The notes under the pieces were generated by a model. It ran no database searches and was not told the DNA's origin. It worked only from the letters and a program-made list of their open reading frames with translations. This document shows, piece after piece, positions 15,793-25,904 of a stretch of 64,000 nucleotides of DNA. Positions within the stretch are counted from its first letter, which is position 1, and each line of letters opens with the position of its first letter. This stretch comes from Streptomyces sedi (lineage in GTDB: Bacteria; Actinomycetota; Actinomycetes; Streptomycetales; Streptomycetaceae), in the NCBI RefSeq assembly GCF_006335015.1, contig NZ_VDGT01000013.1, positions 146,151 through 210,150 on the forward strand. Reading direction: 5' to 3'. A program made the translations under genes and the position numbers.

Positions 15793-17388
15793 ATGAGTGT
15801 GGACACCAGAACACTCCGCGGCCGACCGATGGACGAGCCGGTGCTGAGCATGGTCAAGGTGCCATGCGACCCGGCGCAGGTCATCGTGAACCACGCCAGT
15901 TTCCGGGTGCGGCTGGCCACCCCGCCGCCCGTGAGCATCGTCGTGCCCGAAGCGCTCGGGGGCCCGGTGCCCGCCGCGGTGTCGCCGGCCAGGCGCCGGC
16001 CCCTGGTGTGGAGCGGACAGAGCGCGCCGGGGGACCGCGCGGCAGGCTCGCTGCTCCAGGCGGTGCGCGAGGCCGGCGGCCCCGGCGCCCCGGGCTCCGG
16101 CGAGAGCCTGGCCACCGACACGCTGCCCCGGATTCCCGCCGGGGCCAGGCCGGTTCAGCGGACCGGCACCGTCGTCGCCCCCCGCGCCCCGCATCTCGGC
16201 GAGACGACGGCGCCGCTGCCCCCGGTGCCGGACGCCCCGGACGACGGGGGCGAGTTCGAGACCGGGGAGTTCGAGACCGGCGAGTTCGCCGCCGTGCCCG
16301 AGGGCGAGCCGGCGCCGCGTGGGGCGCGCGGCCGGGGGCGCGGCCGACGCGCCAGGGCGTTCCACACCGACCGCCGGCTGAGCCTGGGCCTGGTGCTGCT
16401 GCCGCTGCGGCTGCTGCTCGGCTTCATGGCGATCTACGCGGGGATGGGCAAGCTCACCGACCCGGTCTACTTCGACGGCGGCGACCGGGGCTCGCTGCGC
16501 AACTGGCTGGGCTCGATGGAGCCGTGGGCGGTGGCCGCCCCGCTGCACGACTGGGCGGTGGCGCACCCGGTGGGCGCCGGGCTGACCGTGGCGTTCTGCC
16601 AGATCGTGGTCGGCGTGCTCACCCTCTTCGGGCTCTGGCAGCGGGCCGCCGCGCTGCTGGGCGCCGCGCTCTCGCTGGCGCTGCTGACCACGGTCAGCTG
16701 GCAGAGCGGCCCGGCCTACGACACCCCCGAGATCGTTCTCTTCGCCGCCTGGACGCCGCTGGTGATCGCGGGCGCGCCGCTGCACTCGCTGGACGCGAGG
16801 CTCGCCGGCGAGGCGTGGCGCAGGCTCGGGCCGCGCGCGCCGCTGAGCGCGCTGCGCCGACGGGTGCTGCGGCGCGGCACGCTGCTGGCGTCGCTGCTGC
16901 TCGGAGTGGCGCTGCTGGTCGGGTCGTTGCTGGGCAGCGCGGTGCGTTCGTCGCAGTTCGCCACCGTGCCCGAGCCCGGCGAGCCGCCGCGCAACCACCT
17001 CCCCGGTGAGTCGCTCATCGACGAGGAGGAGGAAGCCCGCCTGGAGCGCGAGCGGGAGGCCGCCGCCGAGGCCGAGCGGCGCGAGGAGGCCGAGCGGGAG
17101 GCGGCCGAGGAGGAGCGGGAGGCCGTCGAGGCGGAGGAGCCGGAGGAGACCGCCCCGGGCGGCACCGCGCCGAGCGAGCCGGCGCCGGACGCCGGCTCCC
17201 AGGAGCCGGAGCCCGAGGCGCCGGCCGAGGAGCCGCAGGACTCCGCGCCGGCCGCGCCGCCGGCCGGCCCCGAGGACGGCGGAGCCGACCCCGGCACCGG
17301 CGACGAGACCCCGCCGGACAGCGGCGAGGGCCAGGACGACGGGGGTGATCAGGGCAGCCCCGACCCCCTCGGCGGGCTGCTCGGTTAG
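15793..17388 (+). CDS. DoxX-family membrane protein with long acidic C-terminal tail
   Basis: 531 residues. Residues about 1-190 are predicted disordered with Pro/Gly-rich stretches and a GEFETG duplication. A four-helix DoxX/DoxD-type membrane region follows (LPLRLLLGFMAIYAGMGKL, then helices to about residue 330), one more TM helix near 360-380, and a Glu/Arg/Ala-rich coiled-coil-like segment leading to a Pro/Glu/Asp tail. DoxX relatives take part in quinone or thiosulfate redox membrane complexes, but this architecture has no assigned role. TTAGAT (15789-15794) overlaps the ATG, so a start further downstream (for example ATG 15829) is possible. Confidence 0.8.
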   Translation: MSVDTRTLRGRPMDEPVLSMVKVPCDPAQVIVNHASFRVRLATPPPVSIVVPEALGGPVPAAVSPARRRPLVWSGQSAPGDRAAGSLLQAVREAGGPGAPGSGESLATDTLPRIPAGARPVQRTGTVVAPRAPHLGETTAPLPPVPDAPDDGGEFETGEFETGEFAAVPEGEPAPRGARGRGRGRRARAFHTDRRLSLGLVLLPLRLLLGFMAIYAGMGKLTDPVYFDGGDRGSLRNWLGSMEPWAVAAPLHDWAVAHPVGAGLTVAFCQIVVGVLTLFGLWQRAAALLGAALSLALLTTVSWQSGPAYDTPEIVLFAAWTPLVIAGAPLHSLDARLAGEAWRRLGPRAPLSALRRRVLRRGTLLASLLLGVALLVGSLLGSAVRSSQFATVPEPGEPPRNHLPGESLIDEEEEARLEREREAAAEAERREEAEREAAEEEREAVEAEEPEETAPGGTAPSEPAPDAGSQEPEPEAPAEEPQDSAPAAPPAGPEDGGADPGTGDETPPDSGEGQDDGGDQGSPDPLGGLLG

Positions 17389-17573
17389 GTGGGGTTCTAG
17401 GAGAGTGAGCCGAATAGCGGCTGCCGCCGCGGTGGGTTACGGGCGTGCCGGGGGTGGGGTCTCACCCTTGCTCCGGCGCGTGGTTCCTCGCGCCCCGTTC
17501 CGCTGACGCGTGCGGGGGCGGCGGCGCCCGAACGGTGTTTGGGCGGCGGGGGGTTCCCCGGCAGACTGGCGCC

Positions 17574-18422
17574 GTGCACGAGGACCCCGCCACACGAAGG
17601 GCACTGCGCCATGTCGCCGGGCTGGCGGTCGGCGGCCCGCTCGATCCGACGCTGCCGCTGACGCTCAACTTCCACCCCGACCGGCTCGCCGACGGGGTGC
17701 CGATCCTGCGCCGGATGGCCGAGGACGGCGTGTATCTCTCCCAGTTCGCCACCGGGACCAGCAACGGCGGTCTCACCGCCCACCCGGGCGGCGACCGTTG
17801 GCACTGGGAGAGCCGCATCTTCGGCGCCGCCTACGACGCGGCCCCCGCCCGAGTCCGCCCGGTCTACGGCGCGTTGAACCACCGCCTTCGCGCGGTCGGC
17901 GCGGCGCCGCGGTTCGGCTCGGCGCACTTCCGGCTGGTGCCCGAGGTGTTGGCGCGCAGTACCTTCTGCTACCCGGACAGCTCGGCCGAGCCGACGGCCT
18001 TCGGCGTCGCGGCCCGCTGCGACCTGGTGGCGCGGGCGTCGGCCGGCGACCTTCCGGCGCTCGACCCGGCACTCGACGGGTATGTCGAGGCGCATGTGCA
18101 CGGCCAGGTCGCGCTGGCACGCGACGTGGCCGCGCTGGTGCTCGACCCGAGCCACCGGGGCACACCGGTGGCCGAGGCCGCGGTCGCGCTGGGCTGCCCG
18201 GTGGAGTGGCATCCCGGGTTCCGGCTGTCGCTCGAAGTGCTGGAGGCCAACGCGGGGTTCCGCGGCCCGGCGGCGGTGGCGCTCGGCCGGCGGCTGGCCG
18301 AGCACGGGACGCTCGACCCGCGGATGATCGGCGACGCCGCGCGTTCCGGCGCCCACGACGCGCAGGAGTTGAAGTGGCTCTGGCACTGCCTCGTCCGCTT
18401 CGGCACCCCAGGACAGCCGTAG
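17574..18422 (+). CDS. DUF3626 domain-containing protein
   Basis: 282 residues resembling DUF3626: LNFHPDRLADGVPILRRM, DGVYLSQFATGTSNGGLT, PGGDRWHWESRIFGAAYD, then RPVYGALN. The conserved His, Asp, Arg and Asn residues suggest an enzyme, but no reaction is known to me. GTG 17574 is chosen instead of in-frame codons up to 43 residues upstream, because CAGACT (17562-17567) sits six bases before it (leaderless) and similarity begins just after. It stands alone between the DoxX gene and a mobile-element remnant. Confidence 0.75.
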   Translation: MHEDPATRRALRHVAGLAVGGPLDPTLPLTLNFHPDRLADGVPILRRMAEDGVYLSQFATGTSNGGLTAHPGGDRWHWESRIFGAAYDAAPARVRPVYGALNHRLRAVGAAPRFGSAHFRLVPEVLARSTFCYPDSSAEPTAFGVAARCDLVARASAGDLPALDPALDGYVEAHVHGQVALARDVAALVLDPSHRGTPVAEAAVALGCPVEWHPGFRLSLEVLEANAGFRGPAAVALGRRLAEHGTLDPRMIGDAARSGAHDAQELKWLWHCLVRFGTPGQP

Positions 18423-18453
18423 GGCGCGGGGGCCCGCGCGTGAAGGCGCGGAC

Positions 18454-18643
18454 CTAGGCCGTCTCGTTTGGATCTTCGCGGGGGCGCGACGCCAGCTACG
18501 GCACTTCGCTGCGTTACCGAATCGCGCGAATACGACCGAGTATGAGCTGCGATCCGGCGCCTTGCGATGCACCGCATCTGACGCCGCGCCCTGATCCACG
18601 AAGATCCAAACGAGACGACCTAGATCCCAACGAGACGGCCTAG
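18454..18643. mobile_element. MITE-like element with 25-bp terminal inverted repeats and CTAG ends
   Basis: CTAGGCCGTCTCGTTTGGAT onwards at 18454-18478 and its reverse complement at 18599-18623 form terminal inverted repeats with one mismatch in 25, each ending in CTAG. The 120-base interior has no open frame. A partial third copy of the terminus (18620-18643) follows and also ends in CTAG. CTAG is rare in this GC-rich sequence and is a YTAR-type target of IS5-group transposases, so a non-autonomous IS5-like element is my inference. The last CTAG provides the stop codon of the next gene. Confidence 0.7.
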
Positions 18644-19368
18644 CCGCCGAGTTCCCTGGCCGCCTCGGTCAGGTCCTTCGCGGTGTCGATGGCCCGCCAG
18701 TAGGCGCCCTGGGAGAGCGGGAAGCCGGCCAGCCGGCGCGCCCTGGCCAGCCGGGGGAAGGTGTGGCGCTCGTGGTCGCCCCGGTCGGGCAGCAGCGCGG
18801 TGAACTCGGCGGCGAAGACGTAGACGCCGGCGTTGATCAGGTAGGGCGAGGGCGGGGCCTCGATGAAGTCCAGCACATGGCCGAACTCGTCGGTCTCCAC
18901 CGCGCCCCAGGGGATGCGGGGGCGGGCCAGCGCCAGGGTGGCCAACGCGTCCCGCTCGTCGTGGAACTCGGCCATCTCGCGGAGCGAGAAGCGGGTCCAG
19001 ATGTCGCCGTTGGTGGCGAACCACGGCTCGTCGGGGCGCGGCAGTGCGGCGGCGGCGTACTTGAGGCCGCCGCCGCGCCCCAACGGCTCCTGCTCGACAA
19101 CGGTGTTGACCCGCAGCGGCAGCTCGTTCGACGCGAGCCAGTCCTGGAGCACCTCGGCCAGATGACCGCAGGAGATCACCGCGTCCGTCACGCCCTCGGA
19201 CGCCAGCCAGCGCAGCTGGTGGCCGATGATCGGCTCGCCGGTGCCGGGGATCTCCACCATCGGCTTGGGCCGGTCGTCGGTGTACGGGCGGAGCCGGGAG
19301 CCCTGCCCGCCGGCCAGGACGACGGCCTGGCTGGGGTGTGTCGCGGCGTCGGATGCGGCGTTGCTCAT
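18640..19368 (-). CDS. Sugar-phosphate nucleotidyltransferase family protein
   Basis: 242 residues. The nucleotide-binding signature LAGGQGSRLRPYTDDRPKPM (18-37) and FATNGDIWTRFS (metal-binding Asp) place it among NTP_transferase enzymes such as mannose-1-phosphate guanylyl- or glucose-1-phosphate thymidylyl-transferases. The base and sugar cannot be told from sequence. TAGGCT (19380 down to 19375) six bases before ATG 19368 suggests a leaderless start. The TAG stop lies inside the terminal repeat of the mobile element, so the original C-terminus may have been altered. Confidence 0.85.
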   Translation of the reverse strand: MSNAASDAATHPSQAVVLAGGQGSRLRPYTDDRPKPMVEIPGTGEPIIGHQLRWLASEGVTDAVISCGHLAEVLQDWLASNELPLRVNTVVEQEPLGRGGGLKYAAAALPRPDEPWFATNGDIWTRFSLREMAEFHDERDALATLALARPRIPWGAVETDEFGHVLDFIEAPPSPYLINAGVYVFAAEFTALLPDRGDHERHTFPRLARARRLAGFPLSQGAYWRAIDTAKDLTEAARELGG

Positions 19369-19387
19369 GGCCGCAGCCTATGTGGCG

Positions 19388-19789
19388 TCAGTCGACCTGG
19401 GCCACGCCGGCCGCGAAGGAGGTGTCACAGACGGGACGGGAGAAGCGCTGGGCGCGCTGGGCGCTGCCGTACTTCTCGACGGCGGCCTGGCCGAGCGTCT
19501 GGGCGATCTCGGCGCAGTACGGGGCGAGCGACGGGTCCTCGTCGACCGCGGCCTGGAGGCCGGTCAGCGCCACCGAGGGGTCCTGGTGCCGCAGCGTCGT
19601 CAACAGACTGTCGCGCAGCAGGTCCTGGGGCGCGTGCGCCTCCTGCTCGGCGGCGGCCGTGAGCATCTGGACCTCGGAGGGAGGGGAGGCCCAGGGCACG
19701 CGCGTGACGGCGAGCGTGCCGGAGAGCACCAACACGGCTGGCAGGGCGACGGCGAGACTTCTGCCGATGTGGCGGAGTGCCTGGTTCAC
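19388..19789 (-). CDS. Small secreted protein, unknown function
   Basis: 133 residues. Signal-peptide-like N-terminus (RHIGRSLAVALPAVLVLSGT) followed by a helical, Gln/Glu/Ala-rich domain with two cysteines (APYCAEIAQ and RPVCDTSF) that could form a disulfide. GTG 19789 is selected because GAGGAAG lies at correct spacing before it; the frame stays open further upstream but that part is Arg/Pro-rich and non-coding in character. The stop lies 19 bases from the start of the codirectional nucleotidyltransferase. No homologous function recognised. Confidence 0.7.
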   Translation of the reverse strand: MNQALRHIGRSLAVALPAVLVLSGTLAVTRVPWASPPSEVQMLTAAAEQEAHAPQDLLRDSLLTTLRHQDPSVALTGLQAAVDEDPSLAPYCAEIAQTLGQAAVEKYGSAQRAQRFSRPVCDTSFAAGVAQVD

Positions 19790-20129
19790 GGTGTCTTCCT
19801 CGCGCTTCCTCGCGAAACGGTGACGCGAAACGTTGGGTGGGAGGCGTGCGTTCGTGGCGCGGCGCGGGTGACCGGCCACGGGCCAAACCGGGCTCCGGGA
19901 AGGGGCCTTGTGGATGGCACGAGCCGAATCGTAGCGAGGTGTGGCGGGTTGATGGCATTCCGTCACTCGCACGAGTGATGCCGTGCGGGGTTTTCTTCGC
20001 GGGGCGTTGACGAGGGCGTTGACCTCCGTCGGTTCTTGTCGCCCGCTGCGCGGGAAAGCGCGCGGAGGCGCCGGGGAGGCCGGGGACGCCGGTGGCATGG
20101 GGGCTGCGAGGGACACGCGGAACGCCGAA
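19790..20129. other. Spacer upstream of the secreted-protein gene
   Basis: 340 bases without a recognisable gene. On the minus strand, TACGAT (19933 down to 19928) is a possible -10 about 140 bases before the GTG at 19789. Two GCGTTGACGAGG-like repeats occur near 20006-20030. Nothing else seen. Confidence 0.4.
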
Positions 20130-20170
20130 GGGCCGCGCCCCCACCCGGTGTACGGGTGGGAACGCGGCCC
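20130..20170 (-). terminator. Terminator hairpin after msiK
   Basis: Stem 20130-20147 with 20153-20170 (17 of 18 positions pair directly, the other as G-U), 5-base loop, 17 bases beyond the msiK stop. Confidence 0.8.
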
Positions 20171-20187
20171 CGGTGGCGCGCTTCGGG

Positions 20188-21318
<1,131 letters not shown>

Positions 21319-21538
21319 GTCGTGTTGTCTCCTTCTACCGGCAGGAACGTGCCGGACGATCCGAGTAGGAAGGTGTGACGACCATGTGAATGGACGCAGG
21401 GTGAACCTAACTCGAAAGCAATATAAAAGTCAGTACCTACCGGCAAGAAAATCCTCGTCCCTCCCACCGGCCCACACCCGTCACCTGCGGGCGTGTAGGC
21501 TGGTCCGGCCTTGAGGGCGCCAGGACGCACGGGCACTC

Positions 21539-21612
21539 GCCGCCTTAGCTCAGTTGGCCAGAGCAGCTGTCTTGTAAACAGCAGGTCGTCGGTTCGAATC
21601 CGACAGGCGGCT
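21539..21612 (+). tRNA. tRNA-Thr (anticodon UGU)
   Basis: 74 bases forming a complete cloverleaf. Acceptor GCCGCCT pairs with AGGCGGC; D arm GCTC/GAGC; anticodon stem GCTGT/ACAGC around loop CTTGTAA with anticodon TGT at 21573-21575; T arm with GTTCGAATC. CCA is not encoded. A -10-like TAGGCT lies at 21496-21501. The 190 bases after it hold no gene. Confidence 0.96.
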
Positions 21613-21803
21613 CACGCCGTCCCCTCTGGCCTTCGGCGTGGCGCGGTCCGCGGTTCTCCGAATCGGCGCGAAGGCCGGGGGAACGTTTACCTGCCGGCAA
21701 CGGACACCTTCCGCTCCGGTGGGCGCCCGTCCGAGCGGACGCCCCTTCCCTCCCGGCGCCGGGTTCCCTCCCGACGCGTACCGGCCGGCGCGGGACAACA
21801 CAC

Positions 21804-22364
21804 CTAGGCCAGGTTCCACTCGCAGCCGCCGGACGCCTCCAGGTACTCGCCGTCGTTGACCGTTACGCGGCCCGGGCCCTGGAGGTTCTCGTTGGCGATG
21901 ATCGCCTCGAACTCGCCGCTGGAGTCGCTGTTGCGGGACCAGTAGCACATGGGCCACGCCCCGTCGGGGTCCGGGCCCTCGGTGGTGTACTCGCCCGGCG
22001 CGATGTCCTCGCCCGCGAGGTGGACGCCGTCGGAGAACGACTCCGCCGGCCCCAGCTGATGGAACCCCGGCTCGGGTTCCGGTTCGGGGTCGGCGTCCCT
22101 CGTCTGGGCCACCTCCGGCTCCGACCCCGCCGAGATGGACAGGGACGGCTCCGCGCTGGCGCCGGCGTCGTCCTCGGTGCCGCTCGCGGCACCGATACCG
22201 ACCCCGACGAGGAGGCAGACGACGCCGACCGCGCCGTGGGTGAGCAGCGTCTTGCGCTGGCTTCGAGGCGGGGCCGGGGGCATGGGGCGGGGGCCGGGGG
22301 TCCCGGTGTGTGGCGGCGTGTCTTCGGGGCCCTGTCCCTGTGGCCAGCCGGGCTGATCGGTCAT
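21804..22364 (-). CDS. Membrane-anchored extracytoplasmic protein, unknown function
   Basis: 186 residues. A Pro/Gly-rich cytoplasmic N-terminus (about 1-38), one TM helix (THGAVGVVCLLVGVGIGAA), then an acidic linker and an extracellular domain with VHLAGEDIAPGEYTTEGPDP and two cysteines (PMCYWSR, SGGCEWNLA) likely to pair. Similar 'GEDIAPGEY' domains occur widely in Streptomyces surface proteins with no assigned role. ATG 22364 follows GGAGGGGGAGA. Divergent from galA. Confidence 0.8.
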   Translation of the reverse strand: MTDQPGWPQGQGPEDTPPHTGTPGPRPMPPAPPRSQRKTLLTHGAVGVVCLLVGVGIGAASGTEDDAGASAEPSLSISAGSEPEVAQTRDADPEPEPEPGFHQLGPAESFSDGVHLAGEDIAPGEYTTEGPDPDGAWPMCYWSRNSDSSGEFEAIIANENLQGPGRVTVNDGEYLEASGGCEWNLA

Positions 22365-22554
22365 GGTCTCCCCCTCCGGGTCGTGCGAGCGGCGGTGTGG
22401 GGGGTGCGCCGATGATGTCGCCCGGCGCGGCGGGGGGAGGACGCTATCGGCACACCGTGATGATTTTGTTACCGAGGGTCAGTGGCGCTGGAGGCTGCGG
22501 GGCGGAGGGGGTTTCTGGCGGCGAGAGGCCGAAGCCGTTGGCGTGGTCGGCCTG

Positions 22555-22625
22555 TTGACCCGCCGGGGCGGGCGAACATAGAAATAACCGCGCACGTCTC
22601 AACATGAGCGAACAAGGGATCGTCG
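22555..22625 (+). promoter_or_regulatory. galA promoter region
   Basis: TTGACC (22555-22560), 18-base spacer, TAGAAA (22579-22584). GCGAACA occurs as a direct repeat at 22572-22578 and 22608-22614, flanking the expected transcription start; it could be a repressor site but matches no consensus I know. Confidence 0.5.
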
Positions 22626-24770
22626 ATGCACGATGGGTCGTACCTCAACTTCCGCTCGGCGGGCGCCGCGCTGGTGCTGGACTGCACGGGGGACGGGCTG
22701 CCCCGGGTCGTGCACTGGGGTGCCGACCTGGGCGAGCTGACCCAGGACACGATGGCGGCCATGGCCCGCGCGGCGGTCCCGCAGATCGCCTGGAACAACG
22801 TGGACGTCGTGGTGCCGCTGGCCCTCGTCCCCGAGCACTCGGCCGGCTGGCAGGGAACGCCGGGCCTCACCGGGCACCGTGCCGGCACCGACTTCTCCAC
22901 CGCGTTCACCGTCACCTCCCTGGTGAACGAGGAGCGCGCGCTGACGGTCGTCGCCGAGGACGTGGTCGCCGCCCTCGAACTGCGGCTGGAGATCGAGCTG
23001 ACCGCCAGCGGCCTGGTGCGCCAGCGGGCCGTCCTCGCCAGCCTCGCCGACGAGGGCACCGCCCCGTTCACCCTCGACGGGCTGCTGCTGGCCCTCCCGG
23101 TGCCGGAACGCGCCGCCGAACTCCTCGACATGACCGGCCGCCACCTGCGCGAACGCACCCCGCAGCGGCATGCGTTCACCCTCGGTACCCATCTGCGGGA
23201 CGGCCGCAAGGGCCGCACCGGCACGGACGCCGTGACCGTGCACCTCGCGGGCGAGACCGGCTTCGGCTTCCGCGCGGGCGAGGTCTGGGGGCTGCACGTC
23301 GGCTGGAGCGGCAACCACCGCTCCCTCGCCGAACGCACCCACACCGGCGTCTCCCTGCTGGCCGGCGGCGAGCTGCCGCTGCCCGGCGAGATCATCCTCG
23401 GTCCCGGGGAGAGCTACACCTCCCCGTGGGTCTTCGGCAGCTACGGGCGGCACGGCCTCGACGAGCTGGCCGGCCGCTTCCACGGCCATCTGCGCGCCAG
23501 GCCGCACCACCCGAGCGGCCCGCGCCCGGTCACCCTCAACGTCTGGGAGGCCGTCTACTTCCGCCACGACCTCCCCAAGCTCAAGGAGCTGGCCGACGCC
23601 GCCGCCGAGATCGGCGCCGAGCGCTTCGTGCTGGACGACGGCTGGTTCCGTGGCCGGCGCGACGACCGGGCCGGCCTCGGCGACTGGTACGTGGACGAGG
23701 ACGTCTGGCCCGAGGGGCTCCACCCGCTGGCCGAGTACGTCAGGGGCCTCGGCCTGGAGTTCGGCCTGTGGGTCGAGCCCGAGATGGTCAACCTCAACTC
23801 CGACCTGGCCCGCGCCCACCCCGAGTGGATCATGGCGACCGGCGACCGGCTGCCCCCGGAGTCCCGGAACCAGCAGGTGCTGGACCTCGGCCATCCCGAG
23901 GCCTACGCGTATGTGCGGGGACGCCTCGACTCGCTGGTCGGCGAGTACGCGCTGACCTATCTGAAGTGGGACCACAACCGCGACCTGGTGGAGGCGGGAC
24001 ACCGCCCCACCGGCCGGGCCGGCGTCCACGCGCAGACCCGCGCCGTCTACCGGCTCCTGGACGAACTGCGCGCCCGCCACCCGGGGTTGGAGATCGAGTC
24101 CTGCTCCTCCGGCGGCGGCCGGGTCGACCTCGGCATCCTGGAACGCACCGACCGGGTGTGGACCAGCGACTGCATCGACGCCCTGGAGCGTCAACGCATC
24201 CAGCGCTGGACCGGCGTGCTGCTGCCCCCGGAGCTGATGGGGGCGCACGTCGGCGCGCCCACGGCACACACCACGGGACGCACCCACGGCCTGGAGTTCC
24301 GCGCCGGCACCGCGCTCTTCGGCCACCTCGGGATCGAGTGGGACCTGACCGCCGCCTCGCCGGAGGACCGCGCCGCGCTCGCCGAGTGGATCGCGCTCCA
24401 CAAGCGGCTCCGCCCGTTGCTGCACACCGGCCGCGTGGTGCGCGAGGACCACGCGGACCCCGCGCTGTGGGTGCACGGCGTGGTCGCCGAGGACGGCGGG
24501 CACGCGGTCTTCGCGCTGGCGCAGGTCGCCACCGGGGTGCAGCTCCCGTCCGGCAACGTGCGGCTGCCGGGTCTCGCGCCCGACGCGCTGTACCGCGTCG
24601 CGCCGCTGCCGCCGGCCGACCGGTCGCGCGGGCCGGCGCTGACTCCGCTGCCCTGGTGGGGCGAGGGCGTCACGCTGCCCGGCCGGGTGCTCGCCGAGGT
24701 CGGCGTGCGGGCGCCGATCCAGCACCCGGAGCGGCTGGTGCTGTTGGAGGCACACCGCGTGGAGGGGTGA
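22626..24770 (+). CDS. Alpha-galactosidase, glycoside hydrolase family 36
   Basis: 714 residues, the normal length for GH36. An N-terminal beta-sandwich is followed by a TIM barrel with nucleophile Asp449 in LKWDHNRD and acid/base Asp515 in WTSDCIDALERQR; ESCSSGGGRVDLGI lines the active site. It hydrolyses terminal alpha-1,6-galactosyl residues (melibiose, raffinose). No signal peptide, so it acts on imported oligosaccharides. No transporter or LacI regulator is adjacent. The convergent neighbour is separated by two hairpins. Confidence 0.92.
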   Translation: MHDGSYLNFRSAGAALVLDCTGDGLPRVVHWGADLGELTQDTMAAMARAAVPQIAWNNVDVVVPLALVPEHSAGWQGTPGLTGHRAGTDFSTAFTVTSLVNEERALTVVAEDVVAALELRLEIELTASGLVRQRAVLASLADEGTAPFTLDGLLLALPVPERAAELLDMTGRHLRERTPQRHAFTLGTHLRDGRKGRTGTDAVTVHLAGETGFGFRAGEVWGLHVGWSGNHRSLAERTHTGVSLLAGGELPLPGEIILGPGESYTSPWVFGSYGRHGLDELAGRFHGHLRARPHHPSGPRPVTLNVWEAVYFRHDLPKLKELADAAAEIGAERFVLDDGWFRGRRDDRAGLGDWYVDEDVWPEGLHPLAEYVRGLGLEFGLWVEPEMVNLNSDLARAHPEWIMATGDRLPPESRNQQVLDLGHPEAYAYVRGRLDSLVGEYALTYLKWDHNRDLVEAGHRPTGRAGVHAQTRAVYRLLDELRARHPGLEIESCSSGGGRVDLGILERTDRVWTSDCIDALERQRIQRWTGVLLPPELMGAHVGAPTAHTTGRTHGLEFRAGTALFGHLGIEWDLTAASPEDRAALAEWIALHKRLRPLLHTGRVVREDHADPALWVHGVVAEDGGHAVFALAQVATGVQLPSGNVRLPGLAPDALYRVAPLPPADRSRGPALTPLPWWGEGVTLPGRVLAEVGVRAPIQHPERLVLLEAHRVEG

Positions 24771-24783
24771 ACGAGCGCGGCCG

Positions 24784-24859
24784 GTGCGGGACGCGCGCCC
24801 CTCGTGCGCGTCCCGCACCCCCCCCGCTCCGCGCCCCCGCCCCCGGCGCGGGGGCGCGG
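24784..24859. terminator. Double terminator hairpin between convergent genes
   Basis: Two perfect inverted repeats: 13 bp (24784-24796 with 24806-24818) and 12 bp (24829-24840 with 24848-24859), filling the gap between galA and the quinone oxidoreductase gene. Confidence 0.8.
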
Positions 24860-24861
24860 GG

Positions 24862-25869
24862 TCAGGGGAGGAGGACCACCTTGCCCGTGGTGGCCCTGCC
24901 CTCCAGGGCGCGGTGCGCGGCGGCTGCTTCGGCCAGCGGGAACGTGCGGGTCAGCGGCGCGAACACGCCCTCGGACAGCAGCGCGAGCGCCTCCTCCTCC
25001 AGCAGGCGCAGGTTCTCCGCGCCGCCGATCCGCTCGAAGAGCGCCGGCCCGAGCGCGGACCGCGAGGTGACGCCCAGGGCGGCCCGTTCCTCGGGGGCGG
25101 CGAGCAGCGGCCCTGAGCCGTCCAGCCCCGACGAGGCCGCCCCGTAGGCGACATGGCCGCCGCCCCGGCCCAGCAGCCCGAGGGCGGCGCGGGCGCGCTC
25201 CCCGCCCACGCCCTCGAAGAGATGGCGCACCGGTCGCTCGCCGAAGGCGGAACGCACGGCATCGGTCCAGCCCGGTCGGTCGTAGTCGACCGCGAGGTCG
25301 GCGCCCAGCGCCCGCACGGTCGCGACCTTCTCCTGGCCCCCGGCCGCGCCGATCACCCGCGCCCCGCGGTGCCGCGTGTACTGCGTCAGCAGCGAGCCGA
25401 TCCCGCCGGCCGCCGCCAGCACCAGCACGGTGTCACCGCGTTCGACCGTGGCGAACCGCAGCAGGCCCATCGTCATCCGGCCGGTGCCCAGGACGGCGAC
25501 GGCGTGGGTCTCCGGCACCCCGTCGGGCAGCCGGTGCAGCCGGGTGACGTCGGTGGCGGCGAGTTCGGCGTAGCCGCCGGGCGCCATGCCGAGGTGGGCG
25601 GAGACCCGTTGGCCGAGCCAGGAGGCGGCGACGCCCTCGCCGACCGCGTCGACGGTGCCGGCGACCTCGCGGCCCGGGACCGTCGGCAGCTCGACGCGCG
25701 GCCAGGCGCCGCCGGGCGCGACGCCCCGGCGCAGCGCGGTGTCCACCAGGTGCACCCCGGCGGCGGCCACGGCTATCCGCACCTGCCCGGGGCCGGGGGA
25801 CGGGTCCTGGACGGTCTCGTAGGAGAGGTTCTCCGGCGGGCCGAAGGCGTGCAGACGGATCGCGTGCAT
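24862..25869 (-). CDS. MDR-family NAD(P)H:quinone oxidoreductase, probable SoxR target
   Basis: 335 residues of the zinc-independent medium-chain reductase (quinone oxidoreductase) group. GroES-like N-terminal domain, then a Rossmann domain with AAAGGIGSLLTQY in place of the usual GxGxxG region, and no structural zinc cysteines. Such enzymes reduce quinones or enones with NADPH. ATG 25869 follows GAGGAA. Its promoter has a perfect 18-bp palindrome in a 19-bp spacer (see 25905-25935), the MerR/SoxR arrangement. This agrees with induction by redox-cycling compounds; from memory, an oxidoreductase is in the S. coelicolor SoxR regulon. Confidence 0.87.
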   Translation of the reverse strand: MHAIRLHAFGPPENLSYETVQDPSPGPGQVRIAVAAAGVHLVDTALRRGVAPGGAWPRVELPTVPGREVAGTVDAVGEGVAASWLGQRVSAHLGMAPGGYAELAATDVTRLHRLPDGVPETHAVAVLGTGRMTMGLLRFATVERGDTVLVLAAAGGIGSLLTQYTRHRGARVIGAAGGQEKVATVRALGADLAVDYDRPGWTDAVRSAFGERPVRHLFEGVGGERARAALGLLGRGGGHVAYGAASSGLDGSGPLLAAPEERAALGVTSRSALGPALFERIGGAENLRLLEEEALALLSEGVFAPLTRTFPLAEAAAAHRALEGRATTGKVVLLP

Positions 25870-25904
25870 GGGTTTCCTCGGTCGTTTGAGAACGGACGGC
25901 CCCC

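Noticed and set aside
19790..20116. N-terminal extension of the small secreted protein
   Set aside because: The extension is Arg/Pro-rich and would hide the signal peptide; GTG 19789 has a good ribosome binding site.
22604..25147. 847-codon plus-strand frame over galA
   Set aside because: It is in a different frame from the GH36 protein, is very rich in Arg, Gly, Pro and Ala, and runs past the galA stop into the convergent gene.
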